Below, piece after piece: positions 1 through 6,627 of a DNA stretch of 20,616 bases; position 1 is the stretch's first letter; each line of letters begins with the position of its first letter. The notes under the pieces are model-generated. The model saw only the letters and a list, made by a program, of their open reading frames with translations. It was not told the DNA's origin and searched no databases. This stretch comes from DASYSL01 sp036003365 (lineage in GTDB: Bacteria > Eisenbacteria > RBG-16-71-46 > DASYSL01): NCBI GenBank assembly GCA_036003365.1, contig DASYSL010000001.1:1-20616 (forward strand). Reading direction: 5' to 3'. Made by a program: the position numbers and the translations under genes.

Positions 1-1
1 C

Positions 2-406
2 GTGCCCGCTCTGCACTCGCTGGCCCGGCGCATCGAGCAGCGCGCCGGCATTCTGGTCGAGGTGCGCGGGTCGCTCGGCGAGCGCCTGCCCGAAGACATC
101 GAGACCGCGATCTACCGCGTCGTCCAGGAAGGGCTCGCCAATGTGGTCAAGCATGCCGGCGCCTCGCGCGTCACGGTGGAGCTCGGGCGCACGCCCCTCG
201 AGGTGACCTGCCGCGTGCGCGACGACGGGCGTGGCTTCGACCCAGGGCTGGCCGAGAAGCTGTACGGCGGCATGGGCCTCGAAGGCATGCAGCAGAGAGT
301 GTCGGCGCTCGAAGGCAAGATGGACATCCAGTCGCGCCCCGGCGCCGGGGCGGAGCTTCGTGTCTCGATTCCACTGGGAGGCATCGAATGCCCGCGCGCG
401 TCCTGA
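2..406 (+). CDS. Sensor histidine kinase, C-terminal ATP-binding part (5' end outside window)
   Basis: This is the carboxy-terminal piece of a two-component sensor kinase; the start lies upstream and the GTG at position 2 is probably internal. The visible 134 residues are a HATPase_c domain. The N-box is around residues 36-51 (VVQEGLANVVKHA), the G1 box is DDGRGFD at about 74-80, and the G2 glycine-rich segment GGMGLEGM is at about 89-96. The N-box wording is that of the NarX/DegS/LiaS class (HisKA_3), whose phosphorylated His would sit upstream and is not visible. It would autophosphorylate and pass phosphate to the response regulator encoded next, whose start codon overlaps its end by 19 bases. 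What it senses cannot be read from this fragment. Family assignment is firm; the link to the polysaccharide genes is inferred from position only. Confidence 0.9.
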   Translation: MPALHSLARRIEQRAGILVEVRGSLGERLPEDIETAIYRVVQEGLANVVKHAGASRVTVELGRTPLEVTCRVRDDGRGFDPGLAEKLYGGMGLEGMQQRVSALEGKMDIQSRPGAGAELRVSIPLGGIECPRAS

Positions 407-1020
407 TCGCCGACGATCACCGCATGTTCCGTGAAAGCGTCATGCGGTCGTTGCCGCGCGAGGAGTTCTTCGTGGTGGGGCAGGCGGCAGACGGCCAGGA
501 GGCCGTGCGCCTGGCGCGCCGGCTGCAGCCCGAGCTCGCACTCATCGACGTGGCCATGCCGGGTTTGAACGGCGTCGACGCCACGCGCGAGGTGCGCCGC
601 GTCTCGCCTGGATCGGGCGTGGTCATCCTGACCATGCACGAGGAAAGCCCTTACGTGACCGAAGCGCTACGTGCCGGCGCGCGCGGCTACGTGCTCAAGA
701 CGCAGTCGATCGCCGAGCTGCTCGAGGCTCTGCGTCAGGTCCACCAGGGCAACGTGTACGTCTCGCCCGGTCTGTGGCGCGACGTCGTCGACTCGTATCG
801 CTCGGGCGAGGAAGCCCCGCAGGACCCGCTCACGCCGCGCGAGCGCGAGGTTCTCCAGCTCATCGCCGAGGGGCACACGACCAAGGAAATCGCGCAGGCC
901 CTCGGCATCAGCTTCAAGACTGCCGAATCGCACCGCAGTCACCTCATGACTAAACTCGACATCCATGTCACGGCCGGCCTTGTTCGCTACGCCATTCGTC
1001 GAGGACTTGTTCAGCCCTAG
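388..1020 (+). CDS. NarL/FixJ-family response regulator (receiver + LuxR-type HTH)
   Basis: This is a DNA-binding response regulator of 210 residues, the usual family length. The receiver domain spans about 4-120, with the acidic pair D9/D10, phospho-acceptor D54 in LALIDVAMPG, T82 and K104. A LuxR-type helix-turn-helix covers about 147-207 (LTPREREVLQLIAEG, then KEIAQALGISFKTAESHRS). The ATG at 388 has a GGGAGG ribosome site at 376-381 and overlaps the kinase stop codon, so the two are translationally coupled partners. It is the last gene before the 220-base gap ahead of the polysaccharide genes. It could control that promoter, but regulators of this class lack the AAA+ domain needed to activate sigma-54 polymerase. 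If the sigma-54 element at 1181 is real, another activator must act there. Confidence 0.95.
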   Translation: MPARVLIADDHRMFRESVMRSLPREEFFVVGQAADGQEAVRLARRLQPELALIDVAMPGLNGVDATREVRRVSPGSGVVILTMHEESPYVTEALRAGARGYVLKTQSIAELLEALRQVHQGNVYVSPGLWRDVVDSYRSGEEAPQDPLTPREREVLQLIAEGHTTKEIAQALGISFKTAESHRSHLMTKLDIHVTAGLVRYAIRRGLVQP

Positions 1021-1023
1021 AGA

Positions 1024-1040
1024 TTGTACGAATTGCACAA
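1024..1040. promoter_or_regulatory. Imperfect 17-bp palindrome, possible regulator site
   Basis: TTGTACGAATTGCACAA reads almost the same on both strands, with arms TTGT/ACAA and further symmetric matches inside. It begins a few bases after the response regulator stop and lies about 140-155 bases upstream of the sigma-54-like element, a distance usual for an enhancer site. It is a single copy and could be chance; no protein is assigned. Confidence 0.2.
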
Positions 1041-1180
1041 GAGGTTTCGGACGTTTGGGCGCCGCATCGTGGGTTTCCCTCCCCGCAATTTCCAGTCTAG
1101 TCCCCATCGCTTTAACCATCGGCGATATTTAAGTTTGAGTTAGACGGCAAGGCGAGCCCCACGCCCCGCCGAAACGAACG

Positions 1181-1196
1181 TGGACCATTCCTTGCG
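1181..1196 (+). promoter_or_regulatory. Candidate sigma-54 (-24/-12) promoter of the polysaccharide operon
   Basis: TGGACCATTCCTTGCG fits the sigma-54 pattern TGGCAC-N5-TTGCW. The invariant GG (1182-1183) and GC (1194-1195) have exactly the required spacing. Transcription would start near 1207, giving a leader of about 35 bases before the ATG at 1241 that carries the ribosome site. It lies in the only large gap of the window, immediately ahead of the operon, downstream of an AT-rich patch at about 1111-1137. The -24 box is imperfect (GGACC instead of GGCAC). Confidence 0.5.
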
Positions 1197-1229
1197 TTTA
1201 CAGCGCGGAAATGGCCCCGCGAACATTTC

Positions 1230-1236
1230 GGAGAGG
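1230..1236 (+). promoter_or_regulatory. Ribosome binding site deciding the start at 1241
   Basis: GGAGAGG sits four bases before the ATG at 1241. The alternative in-frame ATG at 1211 has no comparable purine tract and would lie only a few bases after the predicted sigma-54 transcription start, so 1241 is preferred. Confidence 0.6.
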
Positions 1237-1240
1237 CGCG

Positions 1241-1963
1241 ATGTTTCAGACCTTCGTTTGGAATGATTCACCCCTGCTGAACAGCGATTCGAGCAACACG
1301 GCGCACTGGACGGTATCCCTGCCGGTGCGGCTCGAAGCCTGGCTCGGTCTCACCGAGTGCGAGAGCGGCTTCGGTCCGCTGCTCTTCCTGCAGAGCTCGC
1401 TGCTCCTGTCTTCGCTACGGGCGCGGATCAGCGTCGCCGACCGCACCGACACGCGCGGCCGTCCGGCGATCGTCGAGATCCCTCTCGTCTCGCCCGCGCA
1501 GCGCGTGACGCCGCCTCGCCAGATGGTGCGGGCGAGCCGCCCGCATCCCGAGCTCAAGCTCCTGGTGCGTGACGACGCCGGCGAAGCGCTCACCGATCAG
1601 GCGACCCTGGGTGTGTGCTTGAACGGCTGGCGCGAGATCGACGCCGTGTTCCCGGCCGAAGCCGACATCACCTTGCAGGTAGGGCAGCGCGCGAACGGTC
1701 GCTTGGGATCGTCCCTGGTGGCGCGCGGCGAGCTGACCTTCGCTCGCGGTTGCTCGCTCCGGCTCGAGTTCGCCTTTCCGGATCGCGCATCCGCAAGCGG
1801 CATGGACGTGCCCATCGCGCCGACCGGGCGAGCGGTGAGCCTGCCCGAGCGCGCGACGCGCGTGACTTGGGCCGGCGATCCCTACTTGTCGGTGAGCTTG
1901 GTGGATGACAGCGGTGTTCCGCTCGGCGAGGAGCGTTTCATCGGTCCGGGGCTCGCGTCGTGA
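1241..1963 (+). CDS. Hypothetical beta-rich protein, first gene of the polysaccharide operon
   Basis: I do not recognise this 240-residue protein. It has no signal peptide, no clear membrane helix and no catalytic motif I can name. It is rich in alternating hydrophobic/charged stretches that suggest beta strands (for example ADITLQVGQ, SLRLEFAFPD, YLSVSLVDDSG). The start at 1241 is chosen over an in-frame ATG at 1211, which would add ten residues, because of the GGAGAGG at 1230-1236. Its last bases overlap the GTG start of the beta-barrel gene (GTGA, 1960-1963), so it is translationally coupled to an envelope protein. It is also the first gene after the putative sigma-54 promoter. A cytoplasmic regulatory or accessory role in polysaccharide production is possible from context only. 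Confidence 0.75.
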   Translation: MFQTFVWNDSPLLNSDSSNTAHWTVSLPVRLEAWLGLTECESGFGPLLFLQSSLLLSSLRARISVADRTDTRGRPAIVEIPLVSPAQRVTPPRQMVRASRPHPELKLLVRDDAGEALTDQATLGVCLNGWREIDAVFPAEADITLQVGQRANGRLGSSLVARGELTFARGCSLRLEFAFPDRASASGMDVPIAPTGRAVSLPERATRVTWAGDPYLSVSLVDDSGVPLGEERFIGPGLAS

Positions 1964-3204
1964 AATCGCTGCCGCGCATCCACGTGCGCTACGCCGGGGC
2001 CTTCGCCGTCGTCTTCGGGCTTTCCGGCGCCGAGAGCGCGCGTGCCCAGGCGCCCATCCAGGTGGGCGTGGGTCTGGGCTTTCGCTATTACGACCACATG
2101 GCGCCTCAGACGCAGGCTTCGACGTACGAGGCGCGCACCGTGACGCCGCGCCTCAGGGTGCGCGAGCAGAGCGCCGTCAATCTGCTCGATATTTGGGCCG
2201 AGCGCCGCTTCGAGTTCTACACGCAGGACGCGGCCCTCGACACCGTGCTCGGGACCGGCAACCACACCGCCGACCGCGCGAGCTTGGAAGCGCGCCACGA
2301 GTTCTCCGCGCTGGACGAAGTGAAGGCGCACGCCGCGTACGTGCACTCGCGCGATCTTCTCGACATCGAGCAGGGAACCATCACGGCGGCTGGTGACCAG
2401 CGGCGCTGGGACGTGGGCACGCAGGGAGCTTGGTGGCGGGTCGAGGGCTCGTTCGGACTCGAGGACCGCCGTTACAAAGAGGCCGGCACGGCCGACGCGG
2501 AGAACATCGCGTGGACGGCGCGCGCCGTGCCGCTCCGGCTGCCGTCGAATTCCCTTTTCGCCGGCTTCTCGCAGCTCCACATCGATCTCGATCAGAAGAA
2601 CGGGCTCGGGCAGTGGACCGTGCTCGACAAGCGCATGCCCCACCTCGGCTACCGGCACGCGATCACGCCCTCGCTCAAGGGCGAGATCACGGGCGGCGTG
2701 GCCAACGTCTACTTCGGCGATGGCACGAGCCAAGAGCGCCCGGCGTTCGGCGCCCTGCTCGAGCGCCGCTCGGACGCCCCGATCTCTTTCCGCTTCGAGG
2801 TCGGCTTCGAAGGCGACTCGCTGAGCCTGGCGCGCGGCGCCATGGAGCGCGCGCTCGGCAACGGCGCCGTCTGGGTGAGCGGCGAGTCCTTCGCCGAGGC
2901 CGAAGGCGGATTCGCGAGCTATCCCGCGCTCACGCAGCGCTACGCGGCCGGTGTGCGCGACACGCTCGGGCGCGCCAACGTCCTTTACTTCGAGACCAGC
3001 TACGAGCACGCGCGCCCCATCCATTTCGCGGGGCAGCGCACCGAGGCTTATCGCGCCGGCGGGTGGCTCCAGCGGCGCATGCAGCCGTGGCTCGACCTGA
3101 AGGTCGGCGCCTCGTTCCTGAGGCAGCCGGTCCACCAACAGCCTGGCGAACCTTTGTATCGGCGGATCCGAATGGACGCCGAGCTGACCGCGATGCTGCC
3201 GTGA
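1960..3204 (+). CDS. Predicted outer-membrane beta-barrel, probable polysaccharide export porin
   Basis: This 414-residue protein starts with GTG in a GTGA overlap with the preceding stop. An N-terminal export signal (R6...R10, then a hydrophobic core from about 11) ends near AESARA-QA, so cleavage is likely around residue 29-31. The mature part consists of amphipathic, aromatic-rich, alternating segments with many charged turns (GVGLGFRYYDHM, GSFGLEDRRYKE, RFEVGFEGDSL, VLYFETSYEHARP), as expected for transmembrane beta strands. It is followed 68 bases later by a short OPX protein. In Myxococcus-type systems, OPX proteins lacking their own membrane-spanning helix are proposed to work with a separate beta-barrel (Wzp/EpsX type). 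Exporting polymer across the outer membrane is therefore the best inference. The barrel call rests on sequence pattern; strands were not counted by a program, and the last residues lack the usual terminal Phe. Confidence 0.7.
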   Translation: MKSLPRIHVRYAGAFAVVFGLSGAESARAQAPIQVGVGLGFRYYDHMAPQTQASTYEARTVTPRLRVREQSAVNLLDIWAERRFEFYTQDAALDTVLGTGNHTADRASLEARHEFSALDEVKAHAAYVHSRDLLDIEQGTITAAGDQRRWDVGTQGAWWRVEGSFGLEDRRYKEAGTADAENIAWTARAVPLRLPSNSLFAGFSQLHIDLDQKNGLGQWTVLDKRMPHLGYRHAITPSLKGEITGGVANVYFGDGTSQERPAFGALLERRSDAPISFRFEVGFEGDSLSLARGAMERALGNGAVWVSGESFAEAEGGFASYPALTQRYAAGVRDTLGRANVLYFETSYEHARPIHFAGQRTEAYRAGGWLQRRMQPWLDLKVGASFLRQPVHQQPGEPLYRRIRMDAELTAMLP

Positions 3205-3272
3205 GCCGCGTCGCGTATCGGCGGGAGCGCCTGGCCGCGAGCGCACCCGCCTCGAGAAAGGGAGAACAAGAG

Positions 3273-3875
3273 ATGTCCGCAGAGAGAAACGCAGGTCGGC
3301 GCCGGCCGCTTCGATTCCTCGCTTGGGCCTTGGCCTTGGGCACGATGCTCGCCGCCACGTTTGCCACGGCGGGACCGGAGGACTCGCGCCTCGTCAGTCC
3401 GGGAGACGTGCTCGAGATCACCGTCTACGCGGGGGGAGAGAAGCAGCAGGAGTTCACCACTGCGATCTCCGCGGACGGCAGCATCTCCGCTCCTCTCATC
3501 GGCGTGGTCCGCCTCGGACCCACGGTGCTGAGTGAGGTCGGACCCAAGCTGCAGCTGAAATATGCCCGCGGCTATTACGTGAATCCGCAGGTGATCGTGA
3601 ACGTGAAGGATTTTGGCGGCAGGGTGTTCGCCGCCGGAGAGGTAAGGAAGCCCGGCATGTATTCGCTCGGACGAGGCCTCACGGCGCTCAGCCTGTGCGA
3701 TGTCGCCGGCGGCTTCTCCGACTACGCATCGCCAGGCAAGGCACGCCTCTCCCGCATTTGGAACGGCAGGACGCAGGTGATCAAGCTCGATTTGAATCAG
3801 ATTCGCAAAGGCAAGGCGCGCGACGTGACCTTGCAGGACGGTGACCGTCTGGAAGTGCCAAGGCGCTTTTTCTGA
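3273..3875 (+). CDS. Short polysaccharide export (OPX/Wza-family) protein with one SLBB domain
   Basis: This 200-residue protein belongs to the Poly_export family. It has an N-terminal basic stretch and hydrophobic core (about 12-33, cleavage near ATA-G). No Cys follows the core, so it is not a lipoprotein. The Poly_export domain is at about 38-112 (LVSPGDVLEITVY, then NPQVIVNVKDF) and one SLBB domain at about 117-198 (VFAAGEVRKPGMYSLG, VTLQDGDRLEVP). E. coli Wza is roughly twice as long, lipidated, has several SLBB-like units and a C-terminal amphipathic helix that crosses the outer membrane. Here the chain ends right after the SLBB domain, so it cannot form its own pore. The start at 3273 has GGGAGAA at 3260-3266; a reading frame open upstream to 2430 is excluded because it overlaps the barrel gene. 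It probably links the periplasmic co-polymerase to the neighbouring barrel. Confidence 0.93.
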   Translation: MSAERNAGRRRPLRFLAWALALGTMLAATFATAGPEDSRLVSPGDVLEITVYAGGEKQQEFTTAISADGSISAPLIGVVRLGPTVLSEVGPKLQLKYARGYYVNPQVIVNVKDFGGRVFAAGEVRKPGMYSLGRGLTALSLCDVAGGFSDYASPGKARLSRIWNGRTQVIKLDLNQIRKGKARDVTLQDGDRLEVPRRFF

Positions 3876-3898
3876 CGGACCACGAGAGGAGGAAACCC

Positions 3899-5371
3899 AT
3901 GAGCGGCCAAAGGAAGCACGAAACATTGGACGTGCCCGGCGTCCGCAAAGCGCTATGGCGAAGGAGACGGTTCATTGCGACATCGGTCGCCGTCTTCGGC
4001 GCGTTCGGTCTGTTGCTCAACGTTCTCACGCCGCCGGTGTATCGGGCGACGGCGAGGCTGGAAGTGCGCAAGCCTGCGGATCACTCGGCGTGGACCGGGC
4101 AGTCCTTGGGAAGCACGAACTTCCAGTCCGAGAACGTGCAGCTCTATACCAACGTCGAATTGATGACCAACCGCCAGCTGATGACCAAGCTGGCTGACGA
4201 TCTGTATGCGCCTGGTGCCGTGCTCGCCGACCGAGAGCCGGCCTCGTGGCTGCCCAAGTGGCTGCGGGTGCCGGTGGCGCGGGCTTCGGGCGCGCCCCGC
4301 GGCGTGTCGGCATCGAACGCCGCCTTCGGGCCTCCGGATCCGCTGCGCACCGAGCGCCAGATCGAATGGCTGAGCCGCGCGGTGCGCGTGTCGCCGGTGA
4401 AGGACACGCGTTTGGTCGACCTGGTGGTGGAGGACTCGGATCCGCACGTTGCCAAGACGATCGCCGATCGCCTCGCCCAGCTGAACGTGGCCTACCAAGG
4501 CCAGCGCGCGGTGCAGGAAGACACGACGGGCTACGCCTTCCTCGAGCACCAGATCGCCGAAGTCAAGGCACGCCTCGACGCCAACACCAAAGCGCTGAAT
4601 GCGCTGGGTGGCGGCCTGATGGCGCAGGACGCGCGCGCCGAGCAGATGCGCTCGACGGTCGCCGGACTGAGCCAGGCCTACGTGCAGGCGGAGGCCGAGC
4701 GCGTGGCTGCGAGCTCGCGCTTGAACCGCATCAAGTCGTACGGCACCGACGACGGCAACCACGACAACGGCGTGCCGGTGAACAACGAGAACATCAACAC
4801 GCTGCGCAAGAACCTGATGGACACGCAGACGCAGATCGCCACCGCCAAGGGCGTGTACGGAGAGATGAATCCCAAGCTGATCGCGCTCAAGGAGCAGGCG
4901 AAGCAGCTCCAGGCGCAGATCGATCAAGAGGTCCATCGCTCGGTCGCCGGGCTCCGGGGAGAGAACTCGGTGCTGGCGTCTCGCTCGGGTGCTTTGCGCT
5001 CGGCCATGTCTCGCGCCGAAGGCGCGCTCGTCTCGACGCAGCTGACCGCGCAGCGCAACGCCATGCTCGAGAACGAGGTCAAGGTCGACATGGACCTCTA
5101 CGGCAAGCTCCTTTCGCGGGCGCGCGAAGCGGGCTTCGAGCAGGAGCTCTCGGCGCCGCAGCTCGATCTCGTGAGCCCGGCGTCGGTGGAGATGGAGCCG
5201 GTACGTCCGCGTCCATTGATCAACCTGCTGGTGTGCCTGGCGGCCGGACTGCTCGTGGGGACCGGCTTCACGCTGGCCCGCGAGGCGGGACGCCGCACGG
5301 TGCGTGACCCCGAGGATGTCGAGCGGCAGCTGGATCTGCCGGTGCTCGCCGTTCTCCCAAAGACCGCCTGA
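3899..5371 (+). CDS. Chain-length determinant / polysaccharide co-polymerase (Wzz/GumC-like), no kinase domain
   Basis: This is an inner-membrane polysaccharide co-polymerase of 490 residues. A short cytoplasmic N-terminus is followed by TM1 at about 25-43 and the typical Wzz entry PPVYRATARLEV (about 45-56). Next comes a long periplasmic part with heptad-rich coiled-coil segments (about 215-275 and 300-430), and TM2 at about 438-459. The tail holds the usual DPEDVERQLDLPVLAVLPK junction. In proteobacterial Wzc this junction leads into a fused tyrosine kinase. Here the chain stops and an ATPase is encoded separately at 5467, an arrangement more like the split CapA/CapB or CpsC/CpsD pairs. The ATG follows GAGGAGG at 3885-3891. 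It should control polymer length and connect Wzy to the OPX protein in the periplasm. Confidence 0.92.
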   Translation: MSGQRKHETLDVPGVRKALWRRRRFIATSVAVFGAFGLLLNVLTPPVYRATARLEVRKPADHSAWTGQSLGSTNFQSENVQLYTNVELMTNRQLMTKLADDLYAPGAVLADREPASWLPKWLRVPVARASGAPRGVSASNAAFGPPDPLRTERQIEWLSRAVRVSPVKDTRLVDLVVEDSDPHVAKTIADRLAQLNVAYQGQRAVQEDTTGYAFLEHQIAEVKARLDANTKALNALGGGLMAQDARAEQMRSTVAGLSQAYVQAEAERVAASSRLNRIKSYGTDDGNHDNGVPVNNENINTLRKNLMDTQTQIATAKGVYGEMNPKLIALKEQAKQLQAQIDQEVHRSVAGLRGENSVLASRSGALRSAMSRAEGALVSTQLTAQRNAMLENEVKVDMDLYGKLLSRAREAGFEQELSAPQLDLVSPASVEMEPVRPRPLINLLVCLAAGLLVGTGFTLAREAGRRTVRDPEDVERQLDLPVLAVLPKTA

Positions 5372-5380
5372 TGGCCGGGT

Positions 5381-5410
5381 GGCCGCCGGCGAAGGGAGTC
5401 GCCGGCGGTC
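5381..5410 (+). terminator. Strong hairpin between co-polymerase and ATPase genes (terminator-like or attenuator)
   Basis: A 10-bp perfect stem, CCGCCGGCGA (5383-5392) with TCGCCGGCGG (5399-5408), encloses a six-base loop. It can extend by a G-T and a G-C pair on the outside. It lies ten bases after the stop at 5371. The following bases (TCTCCTCTG) are pyrimidine-rich but not a clean T-run. Partial termination or a transcript-stability element is more likely than a full stop, since the next gene clearly belongs to the same pathway. Confidence 0.4.
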
Positions 5411-5466
5411 TCCTCTGCCAAGCACATTCCCGTTGTCATTGAAGGAAGAGAAGGGAAAGGCGAAAC

Positions 5467-6627
5467 ATGCGAAACGATCGATCGGCGAGCGCGGGCTTGG
5501 CTCCGCTCGTCCTGGATCTCGCGAACAAAGGCTATCGCAAGCTCCTGATCACGAGCACCGCCCGCGGTGAAGGAAAGTCGTGGGTGACGAGCGAGGCCGG
5601 CAAGGCGCTCGCGCGCGCCGAGCAGGAGAGCGTTCTCCTGATCGACGCCGACCAGTTCAAGCCGGGCCTGCACCGCGAGCTCAACTTGCCGCTCGATCGC
5701 GGCCTGTGCGAGGCGCTCGAGGAGGCCTACCTGTTCGACATCACCCAGGAAGACCCGATGCAATTCGGCATCGGCGACTGGCTCGAGATCCTGCGCGCCC
5801 AGCGGCGCACCGGCGATCTCACGATCACCGAGAGCCACAAGAGCTATGTCGTGCACCTGGTGAAAGGGGCGGTGACCCAGGTGTCGTCCCAGGGCGACCA
5901 CGAGCACCGCCTCGGCGAACTGCTCACGGCACACGGATCGCTCACGCCGGACCAGCGTGACACCGCGCTGGGAGTGCACACGGAGAGCGGAAGGCCGATG
6001 GGCGAGATCGTGACCGGTCTCGGATTCTCGACTCCCGATGACGTGCACGAAGCGCTGCGCTCGCAGGTGGGCGAGCGCATGGTGAGCCTGCTCGCCTTGC
6101 GCATGCCGGAGTGCCGCTTCGTCGAGACGGCCGAAGCCTTCCTGCCGGCGTCCGGCGGACGGGCGCTCGAGAAGCGCGAAACGGGCGGCTTCGATGCAGC
6201 CACCCATGAGCGCCTCCAGGCCTACTGGAAAGGGCCGTTCCTCGGCAGTCAGCTGCCGAGCTTCTTCACCGACACGCCCTTTCGCCATCTCAAGGTGCTG
6301 ACCGCGGGGCGCAAGGCGTGCGACCTCCTGTCGCCGAGCTATCTGAGCGCCTTCGGGCTCTTGCTCGAGCGCGTGAGCCGCATGTTCGACGTCGTCCTGG
6401 TGGACGGTCCGCCGATCTCGCGCCTGGGGCCGGCGTCGATGCTCTCGACGCTCGTCGATGGCGTGTTGCTGGTGGTGCGCGCCGACGCCGCCGAGGTGCC
6501 GGAGATCCGCCGCGCCGCCGACGACCTGCTGCGCGCCGGCGCCAACGTGCTCGGCGTGGTCCTGAATGGGGCCGACCCGGTGCTCGCCATGGAAGACTCC
6601 GGACACGGGACCCATCATGGCTTCTAG
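5467..6627 (+). CDS. BY-kinase/CpsD-like ATPase with inserted DUF4388 (PATAN-like) domain
   Basis: This 386-residue cytoplasmic P-loop protein partners the co-polymerase. Walker A is at about 30-38 (STARGEGKS), Walker A' is VLLIDAD at 56-62 followed by KPGLHR, and Walker B is FDVVLVDGPP at 307-316. Between A' and B, where CpsD/CapB kinases have only a short connector, lies an insert of about 135 residues (roughly 89-225). The insert has the DUF4388 pattern: GDWLEILRAQRRTGDLTI, VVHLVKGAVTQ, then the paired LGELLTAHGSLTPDQ...MGEIVTGLGFSTPDD helices and LRMPECRFVE. The CpsD fold resumes at about 255 (FRHLKVLTAGRK). The C-terminus (MEDSGHGTHHGF) has no tyrosine cluster, so the usual autophosphorylation tail of BY-kinases is missing. 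The ATG follows a purine-rich tract. It overlaps the next gene by 11 bases. Likely roles are ATP-dependent control of polymerisation, or signal input through the insert. Confidence 0.88.
   Translation: MRNDRSASAGLAPLVLDLANKGYRKLLITSTARGEGKSWVTSEAGKALARAEQESVLLIDADQFKPGLHRELNLPLDRGLCEALEEAYLFDITQEDPMQFGIGDWLEILRAQRRTGDLTITESHKSYVVHLVKGAVTQVSSQGDHEHRLGELLTAHGSLTPDQRDTALGVHTESGRPMGEIVTGLGFSTPDDVHEALRSQVGERMVSLLALRMPECRFVETAEAFLPASGGRALEKRETGGFDAATHERLQAYWKGPFLGSQLPSFFTDTPFRHLKVLTAGRKACDLLSPSYLSAFGLLLERVSRMFDVVLVDGPPISRLGPASMLSTLVDGVLLVVRADAAEVPEIRRAADDLLRAGANVLGVVLNGADPVLAMEDSGHGTHHGF
5731..6141 (+). other. DUF4388/PATAN-like domain inserted in the ATPase
   Basis: This marks residues of about 89-225 of the ATPase. 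They match the two-part layout of DUF4388: an alpha/beta half with 'RTGDLTI...VVHLVKGAV', then helices with two LGE(L/I)-like repeats and a closing 'CRF' strand. The boundaries are estimated by eye. PATAN domains occur in PatA-type response regulators and in regulators of type IV pili, so an interaction or signalling role is inferred. Confidence 0.7.

Noticed and set aside
1106..1126. Inverted repeat ATCGC-N11-GCGAT as a terminator of the response regulator gene
   Set aside because: The stem is only five pairs with a long loop and no T-run follows. It was too weak to list.
2430..3272. Upstream extension of the OPX gene
   Set aside because: It overlaps the beta-barrel gene with Arg-rich out-of-frame sequence. 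The ATG at 3273 has a ribosome site and a signal peptide directly after it.
5421..5437. A second sigma-54-like element (AGCACATTCCCGTTGT) before the ATPase gene
   Set aside because: The GG of the -24 box is missing and the GC of the -12 box is not at the required spacing.
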